Positions 9,602-18,560 of a DNA stretch of 50,198 bases are shown here, piece after piece (the stretch's first letter is position 1; the number at the start of each line of letters is the position of its first letter). Position numbers and translations under genes: made by a program. This DNA comes from Bacteroidota bacterium. Lineage in GTDB: Bacteria > Bacteroidota > Bacteroidia > Chitinophagales > Chitinophagaceae. The notes beneath the pieces are model-generated. The model ran no database searches and had not been told where the DNA came from. It saw only the letters and a list, made by a program, of their open reading frames with translations. Where the stretch lies: assembly GCA_005884665.1 (NCBI GenBank), contig VBAT01000064.1:26630-76827 (forward strand), read 5' to 3'.

Positions 9602-10396
9602 ATGGCAAAGAACCCCGTTGTATTTATTCATGGTCTCTGGATGCATTCATCAACCTGGAAACCGTGGATGCAACTTTTTTCCCAACATGGTTATGAGACA
9701 TATAACCCGGACTGGCCGGGTGATGGTACAACCGTGGAAGAGTCAAGAAAAAACAAAAACGCTATCGCCAATCACAGCATTAAGCAGGTTGCGGATGGAT
9801 ATGCTAAATTTATTTCTTCCCTTTCGTCCCCTCCAATCCTGATCGGGCATTCATTTGGTGGACTGATGGTGCAGATCCTCCTTGGACGAGGAATTGCGGC
9901 CGCCGGCATCGCGTTAGACCCTGCGCCAATCAAGGGAGTATGGCAACTGCCAATTTCTGCATTAAAAGCGTCCTTTCCTGTGTTGGGCAATCCATTTAAC
10001 CTGACTAAATCGGTTTCGTTAACGCATAAACAATTCCGATATGCATTTACCAATGCTATACCGGAAGAAGAATCAAAAACTTTGTTTGATCAATATACAG
10101 TTCCTTCACCGGCAAGGCCGCTTTTCCAGGTAGCTTTTGCAACACTAAATCCCAGTGCGGAAAATAAGGTCAATACAAAAAACGCAACAAGAGGACCACT
10201 CCTGATCACGGCAGGAGAAAAGGATCATATTGTGCCGCCTGTATTAAGCAAAGCAGCCTGGAATCAGTACAGGGACTCTCCAGCCATTACCGAGTTAAAA
10301 ACTTTTGAGAACAGGGGCCATTCGCTGGCGCTTGATCATGGATGGACCGAAGTTGCCGGGTATTCATTGCAATGGCTGAATGAGAAAGGTTTTTAA
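9602..10396 (+). CDS. Alpha/beta hydrolase
   Basis: 264 aa from the ATG at 9602. The nucleophile elbow is GHSFGG with Ser84; the acid is probably the Asp of GEKDHIVPP, and the base the His of NRGHSLALDHG. HGLWMH near the N-terminus forms the oxyanion loop. The frame stays open upstream to a TTG at 9530 and an ATG at 9560, but homologues of this family start just before the VVFIHG strand, so 9602 is preferred. It is cytoplasmic with no signal peptide. The substrate is unknown. Confidence 0.85.
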   Translation: MAKNPVVFIHGLWMHSSTWKPWMQLFSQHGYETYNPDWPGDGTTVEESRKNKNAIANHSIKQVADGYAKFISSLSSPPILIGHSFGGLMVQILLGRGIAAAGIALDPAPIKGVWQLPISALKASFPVLGNPFNLTKSVSLTHKQFRYAFTNAIPEEESKTLFDQYTVPSPARPLFQVAFATLNPSAENKVNTKNATRGPLLITAGEKDHIVPPVLSKAAWNQYRDSPAITELKTFENRGHSLALDHGWTEVAGYSLQWLNEKGF

Positions 10397-10402
10397 GTTC
10401 AC

Positions 10403-10729
10403 CTATTCGGCTCTTTCGACTTTTGTAAAATCGGGCGAGATAAATGCCTTCATCGTTCCGGTAGTGTCGCTATTGGCAGATTTTACGCGTACATCGAATA
10501 CGCAGATAAAACAGTTTTTAATTTTATCCGGGTAATATGTCATGTCCTTTATTTCAAAACTGGTACCGGGTCTGAGTGTTTTTTGAAGATGCTCCGTCAT
10601 TGTCGCTTTCAGTTTATCCTCCAAATCTTTACCGGACAGTACTTTTTGTTCACAACCCACAGACAGAATAGATATAAAAAGAGCGATAAAAAAGTATCGT
10701 GGAAGTATTTTGATTGCATTTTTTTTCAT
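10403..10729 (-). CDS. Hypothetical small lipoprotein
   Basis: 108 aa with a basic, hydrophobic N-terminus and a lipobox ending in Cys26 (ILSVGC). The mature part has charged KDLEDKLKATMTEHLQ helices and ends with beta segments. Two further cysteines (NCFIC) lie near the middle. No family is recognised. It ends 6 bases from the convergent hydrolase stop. Confidence 0.6.
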   Translation of the reverse strand: MKKNAIKILPRYFFIALFISILSVGCEQKVLSGKDLEDKLKATMTEHLQKTLRPGTSFEIKDMTYYPDKIKNCFICVFDVRVKSANSDTTGTMKAFISPDFTKVERAE

Positions 10730-10897
10730 AATAGCATTGTTTGCTTAAAGGTATTTATTTATTGAAAAAATCGAGTGGCTCAATGAATTTTGGCTCGAAA
10801 CTCCCAAACTACGGCGGAAAAAAGCTGAATTTAACGCTAAATCAACGTCGATTCCAGCTTAAGGGCTTGTAGTTTAGAATAGTAAAAAAAGGTTGTA

Positions 10898-11446
10898 ATG
10901 AGTAAAACTGTCAAATCATTAATCATTCCGGACGAATTGGTCATGAGTAAAATTTACCTGGTCCGCGGGCAAAAGATAATGCTGGATAGTGACCTGGCAG
11001 AAATGTATAATGTCCAAACCAAACGATTAAAAGAATCTGTTCGGAGAAATGCATCTCGTTTTCCGGCCGACTTTATGTTTCAACTCACTTCAAAGGAGTT
11101 CAAATTTTTAAGGCCGCAAATTGCGACCTTAGAAAAAGGCCGGGGCAATCATACCAAGTATTTGCCTTTTGTATTTACAGAACAAGGTGTGTCAATGTTG
11201 TCGTCAATACTTAATAGTAAAACGGCTATACGGGTAAACATACAAATTATCAGGGTATTTACCCGGATGAGAGAAATGATCATGACACATAAGGATATTT
11301 GGATTCAACTGGAAAAACTAGAAAAGAAACTGGCTGGCCATGACATAGACCTTCAACTGATATTTAACCATCTCAAAAAATTTCTTATACCGCCATCCCA
11401 ATCATCGCGGCGAAGGATCGGTTTCAAAGCAAACCATGGGAAATAG
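10898..11446 (+). CDS. ORF6N domain-containing protein
   Basis: 182 aa. The N-terminal part (about residues 10-100) matches the ORF6N DNA-binding domain: IYLVRGQKIMLDSDLAEMY, then LKESVRRNASRFPADFMF and TEQGVSMLSSILNS. ORF6N proteins occur in phages and in bacterial accessory regions and are thought to bind DNA. A predicted helical segment follows (about 125-160). It is a single gene with no phage genes around it, so it is probably a resident accessory gene. The role is unknown. Confidence 0.85.
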   Translation: MSKTVKSLIIPDELVMSKIYLVRGQKIMLDSDLAEMYNVQTKRLKESVRRNASRFPADFMFQLTSKEFKFLRPQIATLEKGRGNHTKYLPFVFTEQGVSMLSSILNSKTAIRVNIQIIRVFTRMREMIMTHKDIWIQLEKLEKKLAGHDIDLQLIFNHLKKFLIPPSQSSRRRIGFKANHGK

Positions 11447-11466
11447 TGAGAAGCGAATCGATTTTT

Positions 11467-14015
11467 TTATCGTATCAAAGCGACAGTTCCTTTTCTCGAT
11501 ATTTTTCCGCAAAAACCTTTACCACTGACCTGGTAGATAAACATGCCTGAATTTTGTTTGAGGCCCCTATAGGTTCCATCCCAGCAATCGGAGGGCCTGT
11601 TAGTATGAAATAAAAGCTGGCCCCAACGGTTATAAATCGATAGACTGAAATCACTCACAAAACCCCAGGACTGCAAACCGAAACAATCATTTATCCCATC
11701 ACCATTTGGAGTGAATGCATTAGGTACAGGATAACCGTTTTCAATATTTCCTGCGATCACTTTTACTTCGATGCTATCTTCCTTCGTGCATCCTTTGTCT
11801 GTAGTAACTTTTACATGATACCAGGTATCGGAAGGGGGTGAAGCAACCGGGTTTTGAATATTGGCATGATCGAGGCTGGCGGCCGGCGACCATGTATATT
11901 TAGCTCCTCCACTGGCAGCCAGTTTCGCAACACCCAACATACAGTCAACATCATTTGATTTGCTTAGCGAAACTACCGGTATAGGATTGACAACCAGATG
12001 AACAAGGCGCACCAGGCTATCACATCCTACCGATGTGCGGACCGTGTCCTGGTAAATACCGGGCATACTGGTCACCTGTCCCCAGGGTAAAGTATAAGTT
12101 TCGCCGGAGCAGATGGCAACGCTCATGGTTAATGCTTCTGCTGCTGTTATCCGGAGAGTCACTCTGCGGATAATACTATCGCAACCGGTTACATACCGGG
12201 AGGTATCGCTATAAACACCTGCCGTATTCACTATCGTTCCCCACGGCAGCACGTAGCTTCCGCCCTGGCAAATAACCGGGTTGAAGGGGATGATCGTGGG
12301 AGATTGAACAGTGAGGTTGACAGTTCTTCTTATGCTGTCACATCCTGTTGTATAACGCAATGTATCCCGAAAGATACCCGAGGTATTCGCTGCAACACCC
12401 CAGGGCAAGGTATAGGTTTGACCCGCGCATATGATCGCAGATGATGTGGTCAAAGTAAATGTTTGTACGGTAAGGTTCACCGTTCTGCGGATGCTATCGC
12501 AACCGGAAGTATAACGTAGCGTGTCGCGGTAAATACCGGGAGTGGTCACAAAGGTGCCCCAGGGTAAGGTATAAGATGAGCCAACACAGATCACAGGGTT
12601 CAGTGTTTCGGACGATACAGTTTGCACGGTAAGATTGACCGTTCTCCTTACGCTGTCACATCCGGTTACATAATGTAATGTATCACGATAAATGCCGGTG
12701 GTGTTTACGACGGTTCCCCAGGGCAGGGTATATGAAGAGCCCTCACATATTGTCGCCGTGACAGTTTGAGTTGATGATGCCTGCACCGTTAGGTTTATTA
12801 TTCTTATTACACTATCGCAGGAGGTTGTATAGCGCAAGGTATCACTATAAACACCTGAAGTATTTACCGTAATTCCCCAGGGTAGTGTATAGCTATCGTC
12901 CTCGCAGATCACTGGATTCTGGGCTTGAGTTGTTGAAGCCTGTACGGTAAGATTCACGGTTCGCCGTACACTGTCGCAACCTGTTACATAATGTAGAGTA
13001 TCGCGATAGCTTCCTGCCGCGCTTACTACAATTCCCGTAGGTAATGTGAAAGTTTGGCTCGCGCAAATAACTGGATTTGTAACAATGGATGCTATCGGCT
13101 GCCCTGGAAGATTGATGGTTCTTCGCAATGTGTCACTCAGGCAACCGTCCAGGCCTGAGATCTCCAGTTTGATATCATAAGAACCCGGAGCTGCATAGTG
13201 ATGTGGCGGTGGATTGGCAGACGTGCTGGTAGTGCCATCGCCAAAATCCCAATAATAAGAGGCGATTGGCGCAAAGGACTGTGATGTACTCGAAAATGTC
13301 ACGACGGTACTATCGCAGGTAATGGTGTTGGCATACGAAAAGTTGAAATCAGGATTTAATGCGGTACAGAATTGCTGAAGATTGATAGCTCCGCCGGTAG
13401 CGCCGCTGAATCCCCAATAGACCATCGGATCATTGTTGAAGATGATTGATACCATATTCAATGTCGCCTGCTGACGAAATACGCCATCGAAATAAGTTTG
13501 TAAAAGGAAGGTCGTAGGGTCCCATTTTATCCGGAAAGCGTGCCACTGGCAATCTTCGATATTCGGATTGGTAGAAGAAGCCTGCACCAGCGGAACAACA
13601 TCATTCAAGTGATTGATGTCACCGTTTACCTGTATGCTGATGTGATCAAAAACTGGATCATTGAATTCAAAATTCTGCCAGGTGTCCAGCGCGATGCCGA
13701 CAGAAGGGGCGATACCCTGGAAACCCATACCGCCGCCGCCCGTTCCGATACTGGTACTAACAGGTTGCAACACGAAAACGATACCATCGGCGCCGTTGGC
13801 ATCAAGGCAACCGAGATATACATTAAAAACAAAATCGAAAGGATTGTTGAGATTGATCTTATTGGAGTTCCAGACGCTGCCGAACTGATTGTTCAGGGGT
13901 TGCGTGAGCGTGTAGCAGTTGCATGAGTTTTGCCATTAAGTATGTACTGAGCTTCAGCGATGAAGGAACAGGAACTAAACCACACGACTAAACATCCCGA
14001 TACAAGAAATCTCAT
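11467..14015 (-). CDS. T9SS-secreted lectin/PKD/repeat protein, frameshifted near its N-terminus
   Basis: Main open frame (to about 13938, 768 codons below the TTG at 13773). It holds part of a legume-type lectin domain, a PKD domain (YYWDFGDGTTST), seven 53-residue repeats, an Ig-like segment and a type B T9SS sorting domain (NAFTPNGDGINDCFG ... IYNRWGQLLF). Such proteins are exported across the outer membrane and held on or released from the surface. The signal peptide (MRFLVSGCLVVW ... AEAQ) starts at an ATG at 14015-14013 in another frame. The lectin frame runs upstream as NSCNCYTLTQPLNNQFGS to a stop at 13940-13938. One missing base near 13921-13936 joins QYILNG to QNSCNCYTLT. As written the signal would be lost. 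Convergent with the ORF6N gene. Confidence 0.8.
11977..13101 (-). repeat. Seven tandem 53-residue (159-base) repeats inside the T9SS protein
   Basis: The cysteine of the IC motif recurs at residues 237, 290, 343, 396, 449, 502 and 555 (numbered from the TTG at 13773), exactly 53 apart. Each unit follows the form ICxGxSYTLPWG, then GIYRDTLxY, GCDS and (V/I)RRTVNLTVQ, and has two cysteines 29 or so apart. The equal spacing with diverged sequence suggests old duplication under structural constraint, probably a stalk of beta domains. Confidence 0.85.
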
Positions 14016-14121
14016 TTTAAACCGCCCGAAGTTTTGGTAGCGGACAATTTACACCGAAGGGGGCTGAAAAACAAATTATGGATTGGGGAAAAATACGAAC
14101 TGTACACAACCGTGAACCGTG

Positions 14122-14139
14122 TCCCGATAGCTATCGGGA
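14122..14139. repeat. 18-base perfect palindrome, dispersed motif copy 1
   Basis: TCCCGATAGCTATCGGGA reads the same on both strands and lies in the gap between the lectin gene and the glycoside hydrolase gene. A second copy with one changed end occurs at 44792-44809. It may act as a terminator hairpin or a REP-like repeat. Confidence 0.6.
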
Positions 14140-14181
14140 GGTCAACGTGAGCGCCTACTACTAACAACTAGTGACTATAAA

Positions 14182-16344
14182 CTATCGACTTACTCTTTTA
14201 GCCTCTTTTGCTATCTCCACATCCTTTTGCACCTCTCCTCTCAACTTCTCCCAATGAAATGTCAGATAGAAATTCTCTTTGCTCTCTTTCCCACCCTGCT
14301 GGCTCAGATGCACCAGTGGCATATCGTTATACAAGGGCCGCGTGATAGCAATGATGGAATCCCAATAAGCAAGTGATTTTTGTAAATGGTCCAGGGCCAT
14401 TTTCTTACTTCCTTCATCGCCAGTACTTCGATACACCTGCAGGGCAATCGCTCCTCTTATCTTTTCAGCAAAATGCAAACCCAGGTACGCCCAGGTCCTG
14501 ATATCAGCGACCTCGCAAAGCAAGGACTGGCCAGCTTTTGTATTTATGTTTTTTACCAATGTTAACGCACGATTACAATCTTTTTCTAATGCAAGCGCCA
14601 GAGCCGGGGGAGTGATCTTCGGTTGCCTGCCAAAAGGCGGTGAGATATGCCGCACATAATCTGCGATAGACAAATAATCCGTATCCAGGGGTGGCTGATG
14701 AATAAGCCGGTCCACCGAAATATAGCTCACGTTCTTCGTAGCTGTATCCAATGCCATCATGCCTTCGGAATATAATGTGAAATCCCAACCACAATCAAAA
14801 TAGGAAGCTATACGTAGAGCAGTTGAACCCGCCAATGCCGAAGCGGTCAACAAATGACTGCCTTGCTTTCCATAACGACGGAGGAATTCTGCATTGAATG
14901 TCGCATCACCGGTGTTGGGATCATACAACAATCTTCCCCATAGTTTGTAAAACAGCCATTGCCTTTCAAAAGCATATTTCCAGGGAATATGTATACTGTC
15001 TTTTGAGAAATAGTCCTTGGCAGGAATATAAGTTTCCGATCCGATAATATAGCCGCCGGAATAAGCTTGCATGTTGTGCTTGATATGCTCGCGGACAAAA
15101 GAAGACACACCCCAACGTAGGCAAAAGAAATCTTCATTACGGGCAGTCCACACTATTTTATATGTTGTTGGATTGGGTTTGAAATAAGTATCGTATAATT
15201 TTCCTCCATGTACTTTGATTAGTTTGGTCGTTGAATGTGCATGTGACCAGTTGAATTTAAGATCTGCCCAGATCGGCCCTTCCGTAAAACCCATAGACGC
15301 TTCTTCTTCTATGGTTTTGCGGGTAAGTTTTTCCGTTTCGATGCTGGTAATTCCAAGGGAACCGGTTGTGCTGGAAAAAGGAATACGATGAATGAGCTTC
15401 GATTTGCGGTTTGCCAGGCGCATTCCCTCAATAATGGTTTCGTTCATCCACTCTTCCCGTTGCTCCGGCGTCATGCCCGCCATGCCTTCGCCCAGTGTAA
15501 GTCCGATACCGGTGAGATCGGGATATTCATTGAGCATTTGAGTGACACATTCTCTCGTGTATTGTTTAATGATCGCCGAGGTATCACCTCGTACAAAATA
15601 ATCATGGCTGAGATTGTCCATGGCCACATTGTGCGCCTTCGCAAATTCTGGCGTAACAAAAATGTTAAAGGGAACGATATAGGTATCGATCGCTCTTTCC
15701 CCTGCCATGCGAATGATTGTGTGAAAAAGAGTTTGCCATTCCTTCATTTCACTATCGGTCCAGGGGCTGGCTTCGGGAAAATTCCGGGGTTTGACCAGGA
15801 AAGTATAAGGATGAAGATTCCATAGCGTTAGCGAATTGAAACGGTTTTCAGCCATCATGTCGAGAAATGATTTCCAGTAAGCGGTATCGCGACAGGTTTG
15901 ATCATGCAATGAAAGAGCATAACTATGACGATATGTGTCCCAGGGCAGGTCGTATTTAATGGCACGGAAAGGAAGAAAGGGCTTTTCCTTTTTCGGTTTG
16001 CAGTCTTTCAATGAAATACCGTTACGGGTATCTTCGGCCAATGAGAGAGCGCCATATATCAATCCTCGTTCATCTCCTCCCGTTATTTTTATTGTTTTTC
16101 CCGAAGGTGTTATTGAAAATGCCTCTGGCGATAGCGATGCCGGGTCTACGGCAAGATCAATATTAAATGAAACGCTTGCAGGATTGGTGTTAACGATTTT
16201 TTTTGGCAGGACATTATATAAAACACTTGCGGCATACTGTTGTTGCGGTGAAGCCTGGTTGTATCTGACTATGACGACCTGGGAAGAACTTTTTCCAACA
16301 AGGAGTAGTAAAATGAAAGATAAACACCATGGCATTTTTTTCAT
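14182..16344 (-). CDS. Secreted glycoside hydrolase (GH20/GH67-like)
   Basis: 720 aa with a signal peptide (MKKMPWCLSFILLLLVGKSSSQ). Residues about 22-110 resemble the a/b N-terminal domain found before GH20 and GH67 barrels (SPQQQYAASVLYNVLP, GDERGLIYGALSLAEDTRNG). A TIM-barrel-like region follows (WKSFLDMMAENRFNSLTLWNLHPY, TGIGLTLGEGM, GPIWADLKFNWSH). The glutamate of LGEGM is a candidate catalytic residue, but this is inference. The helical C-terminus (about 560-700) resembles that of uronidase-type enzymes. I cannot name the substrate; an alpha-glucuronidase or galacturonidase is possible. It follows the lectin gene on the same strand with a 166-base gap. Confidence 0.65.
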   Translation of the reverse strand: MKKMPWCLSFILLLLVGKSSSQVVIVRYNQASPQQQYAASVLYNVLPKKIVNTNPASVSFNIDLAVDPASLSPEAFSITPSGKTIKITGGDERGLIYGALSLAEDTRNGISLKDCKPKKEKPFLPFRAIKYDLPWDTYRHSYALSLHDQTCRDTAYWKSFLDMMAENRFNSLTLWNLHPYTFLVKPRNFPEASPWTDSEMKEWQTLFHTIIRMAGERAIDTYIVPFNIFVTPEFAKAHNVAMDNLSHDYFVRGDTSAIIKQYTRECVTQMLNEYPDLTGIGLTLGEGMAGMTPEQREEWMNETIIEGMRLANRKSKLIHRIPFSSTTGSLGITSIETEKLTRKTIEEEASMGFTEGPIWADLKFNWSHAHSTTKLIKVHGGKLYDTYFKPNPTTYKIVWTARNEDFFCLRWGVSSFVREHIKHNMQAYSGGYIIGSETYIPAKDYFSKDSIHIPWKYAFERQWLFYKLWGRLLYDPNTGDATFNAEFLRRYGKQGSHLLTASALAGSTALRIASYFDCGWDFTLYSEGMMALDTATKNVSYISVDRLIHQPPLDTDYLSIADYVRHISPPFGRQPKITPPALALALEKDCNRALTLVKNINTKAGQSLLCEVADIRTWAYLGLHFAEKIRGAIALQVYRSTGDEGSKKMALDHLQKSLAYWDSIIAITRPLYNDMPLVHLSQQGGKESKENFYLTFHWEKLRGEVQKDVEIAKEAKRVSR

Positions 16345-16450
16345 TAGATGAAATTAACAAAAGCATCAGTTGTTTTATTCGTCTTTCCTTTCTTTTCTTT
16401 GTCTTGAAGGTGACTATATACGTGTTAGACCACGGACAAACAAAGATGCA

Positions 16451-16696
16451 TCAGAAATTTTTTATCTGCTTTTCAAACTCGTCTTTGGAAATGCCAAGGG
16501 TTTTCAAATTTGTGTGGATGTGAAGTAGTGGAATTTCTTTATATTTTGTGCGGATGGTTACACATCTTGTTAAACGCTTCGGATGTCGATCGGGGTAATT
16601 ATAATGATCGTGAGAGGCTTTAGTTCTCTGATACACCAAGCCAATACTTTCAAGCCACCGAACAAACTTATCTACAGGAATAGGTTTAACGCCCAT
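16451..16696 (-). CDS. hicA: HicA family toxin (mRNA interferase)
   Basis: 81 aa from the ATG at 16696, which overlaps the hicB stop (TAATG). HicA is a small double-stranded-RNA-binding-fold endoribonuclease that cleaves mRNA when free of HicB. The catalytic His is expected in KASHDHY, where family members have a G(S/T)xH pattern. The rest (VDKFVRWLESIGL and IHTNLKTLGISKDEF) fits the family. Longer than typical by about 20 residues, as in several Bacteroidota HicA. It is downstream of its antitoxin, an order seen in some HicBA pairs. Confidence 0.8.
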   Translation of the reverse strand: MGVKPIPVDKFVRWLESIGLVYQRTKASHDHYNYPDRHPKRLTRCVTIRTKYKEIPLLHIHTNLKTLGISKDEFEKQIKNF

Positions 16697-17055
16697 TAAC
16701 AAGAAGGAACCGTCCAGTTTTCATTGAATTGTTTTTTCAATGCACCTCCCGGAATATCTAATTCAACTTGAGCTGGCGGTATTACTTTAGTTTGCTTGCT
16801 GAAGAACGTCCACCCTAGCTTCATCAGGTCCTTATGTAGAGAACCGTCCTTTGTACAATCTTCGATATAGCTCTTCATAACTTCATCAAAACCATCCTTG
16901 GCATCTTGAACGGAATCACCATAAGACGATAGATTTAACGAGGGGCAAAGCGAAACGAAAAATTCACCCTGCTGAAAGACCAGAACGTTTAGTTGGAGTT
17001 CAAGTACATTGTTGTCCCCGTCTGTTTTGATAAAATTCTTTAATAGCTTTTTCAT
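16696..17055 (-). CDS. hicB: HicB family antitoxin
   Basis: 119 aa. The N-terminal half has the HicB fold (partial RNase H-like): FVSLCPSLNLSSYGDSVQDAKDGFDEVMKSYIED. The usual C-terminal DNA-binding helix-turn-helix or ribbon-helix-helix is not obvious; the tail is basic. It should neutralise HicA and repress the pair. One-base-step overlap with hicA indicates co-translation. The upstream 371 bases without genes hold the promoter. Confidence 0.8.
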   Translation of the reverse strand: MKKLLKNFIKTDGDNNVLELQLNVLVFQQGEFFVSLCPSLNLSSYGDSVQDAKDGFDEVMKSYIEDCTKDGSLHKDLMKLGWTFFSKQTKVIPPAQVELDIPGGALKKQFNENWTVPSC

Positions 17056-17426
17056 GAGTAAAACGATTGGCGATGACTATTTTGATTCAAATGGTTTGCC
17101 AAGCTAGCGATTTCAAATAAAACGTTGATTTTCAAAAAATATTGCTACTAAGTATGAGCTTCAGGTGTGATTGCCGGGGCTGATAGTTCATCAAATATAG
17201 TAACGGTTTTGAATATTCAAGCAAAAATTTACCCTTACCAGCCATCTTTATGATAAAAGAACGATTTAGGCCATGAAAGGTTGCTTCGTAAAAGTCCCTT
17301 AACGTTTTGTTGACCTGTTCTTAAGCGCTTTTTCACACCAATTTCTGTTTAAAACCTAGTCTGTACTGAGGTTTCCTTCATTAGGACACTGAGGCGGAGG
17401 GGTTACCGGCATTACCTTAGGCTTTT
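17056..17426. other. 371-base gap with no supported gene
   Basis: AT-rich region upstream of hicB and downstream of the XRE gene (both minus). The minus strand after the XRE stop reads on in another frame as KPKVMPVTPPPQCPNEGNLSTD to a stop near 17356, which looks somewhat protein-like. If one base is missing at about 17416-17422, it would be a C-terminal tail of the XRE protein. I see no terminator, RNA gene or repeat here. Confidence 0.35.
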
Positions 17427-17636
17427 TTATATGAAATCTTTTACGTCCATTTTTAAAACCTCCGCAATGCTTTTCAGCGTAAGTATATGGGCGTTTCTCT
17501 TTCCTTTTTCAAGGAACCAAATATTAGACATATCAATGCCACACAGTTCACTCATTTTTTCTAAGGTGATCTTATTTGCCTTACGTGCCTTTTTTATCTT
17601 AGCACCCATTTCTTTGAGGTAAATGTCGTTTCTCAT
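17427..17636 (-). CDS. XRE-family helix-turn-helix regulator
   Basis: 69 aa, a bare HTH_3 (Cro/CI type) domain: ATG at 17636, MGAKIKKARKANKITLEKMSE with the recognition helix in GIDMSNIWFLEKGKR, and LKSIAEVLKMDVKDFI at the end. A single-domain regulator of this size often controls its own or a neighbouring gene. It lies 371 bases upstream of hicB on the same strand and might regulate the toxin-antitoxin pair. A possible lost C-terminal tail is described in the downstream gap. Confidence 0.85.
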   Translation of the reverse strand: MRNDIYLKEMGAKIKKARKANKITLEKMSELCGIDMSNIWFLEKGKRNAHILTLKSIAEVLKMDVKDFI

Positions 17637-17762
17637 TCGTTTTCGTTTGCAGTTAATACTTTATATTTTAATGTCCCGTTACAATTGGCTAAAGCATTAG
17701 CGAAACGTTCGTCCTGAAAACATTCCTGGTGATTCAGCTATTCCGGCCGCACAGGCATCGGC

Positions 17763-18332
17763 GTGGGCGATCATGTTCGCCAGGAGTGGATCAATATCAT
17801 CTCCGTCAATTATGTCGATAAAAAACAGACGATACACTATGAGATGAACAGCGGCAGTCAGCAATCAGAAGTATATTGTGTATCGCGATTCAATGCCCAG
17901 GACCTGGAGATCGGCGCTAGTCCAAACAACATTCTAAATATCGCTATGGATATAATGGGCATTGGGGGTAGATCTTCCAGTCTTTATTATGCACAGATTT
18001 TCGCTTCACCCAAAGATGAGCGACCCTGGCAGCTGGTATTGGATAACCAGGCGGCACAGGCTCTGCCAGACAGATATGTCGGAAAGCTTGCTAAAAGCGC
18101 GAGTGAGTATTATACGATCGTGCCTGTGACCAAAGTAGAATCGAAGGGAAAAACGGGCAATACATTATTGGGAGCTATAGGATTTGAATTCCGCAACGCT
18201 GAGGGAAAAACGGTAGCTGCTGTTTCATTGATAGATAAAGGAATGGTATATCTCGGAAAGACAACAGCAGAGGAACGTTTCCTGCTGGCTAATGCATGTA
18301 CGGCCCTGCTACTACAGGAGGTTATTGGCTAA
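17763..18332 (+). CDS. Hypothetical protein, possibly 5'-truncated
   Basis: 189 aa from a GTG start. The frame is open back to a TGA at 17730 and the extra codons (FSYSGRTGIG) read naturally into the protein, which suggests the true N-terminus has been lost. There is no signal peptide and no ATG near the start. The sequence has alternating beta-strand segments (KQTIHYEMNSGS, LLGAIGFEFRNAEGKTVAAVSLIDKGMVYLG). I recognise no family. A perfect terminator follows at 18367. It sits beside the HicBA/XRE block, which could mark an insertion point. Confidence 0.5.
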   Translation: MGDHVRQEWINIISVNYVDKKQTIHYEMNSGSQQSEVYCVSRFNAQDLEIGASPNNILNIAMDIMGIGGRSSSLYYAQIFASPKDERPWQLVLDNQAAQALPDRYVGKLAKSASEYYTIVPVTKVESKGKTGNTLLGAIGFEFRNAEGKTVAAVSLIDKGMVYLGKTTAEERFLLANACTALLLQEVIG

Positions 18333-18366
18333 CATTACAGTTGAACTGTCCATATATATGCAATCG

Positions 18367-18394
18367 ATAAATGCCCCGTTTTTGGGGCATTTAT
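18367..18394 (+). terminator. Rho-independent terminator after the hypothetical gene
   Basis: An 11-base perfect stem (ATAAATGCCCC / GGGGCATTTAT) with a 6-base loop GTTTTT, followed by TATTAG. It lies 34 bases after the stop at 18332. Confidence 0.85.
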
Positions 18395-18460
18395 TATTAG
18401 CTCGTGGAATGATTTCTATTCTGAGCCGGAAGAAAAGGCCGTTTTCATTTTACACTTATC

Positions 18461-18537
18461 CGCTCTTCAATTAGCCTACTGTATTCTCCAACAAATCAAG
18501 GTATTTGTTTTTCGGTGATTAGAAATGGGGCTTCTTT
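18461..18537 (-). pseudogene. Decayed fragment of the HTH gene family
   Basis: About 75 bases match, with several mismatches and short gaps, the 3' end of the two HTH genes at 22471-22836 and 36866-37231. Shared blocks include CTCCAACAA, AGGTATTTGTTTTTC, TGAT.AGAAA and GGCTTCTT. The corresponding protein segment would be near WKNKYLELLEKYNRLIEER, but no frame is open. It is a relic of a third copy. Confidence 0.6.
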
Positions 18538-18560
18538 AAAAAGGAAAGTTGCTGAATATT

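Noticed and set aside
11977..13101. CRISPR-like regular spacing in the T9SS gene
   Set aside because: The 159-base periodicity is a coding repeat: the units diverge, have no constant repeat plus variable spacer pattern, and stay in frame.
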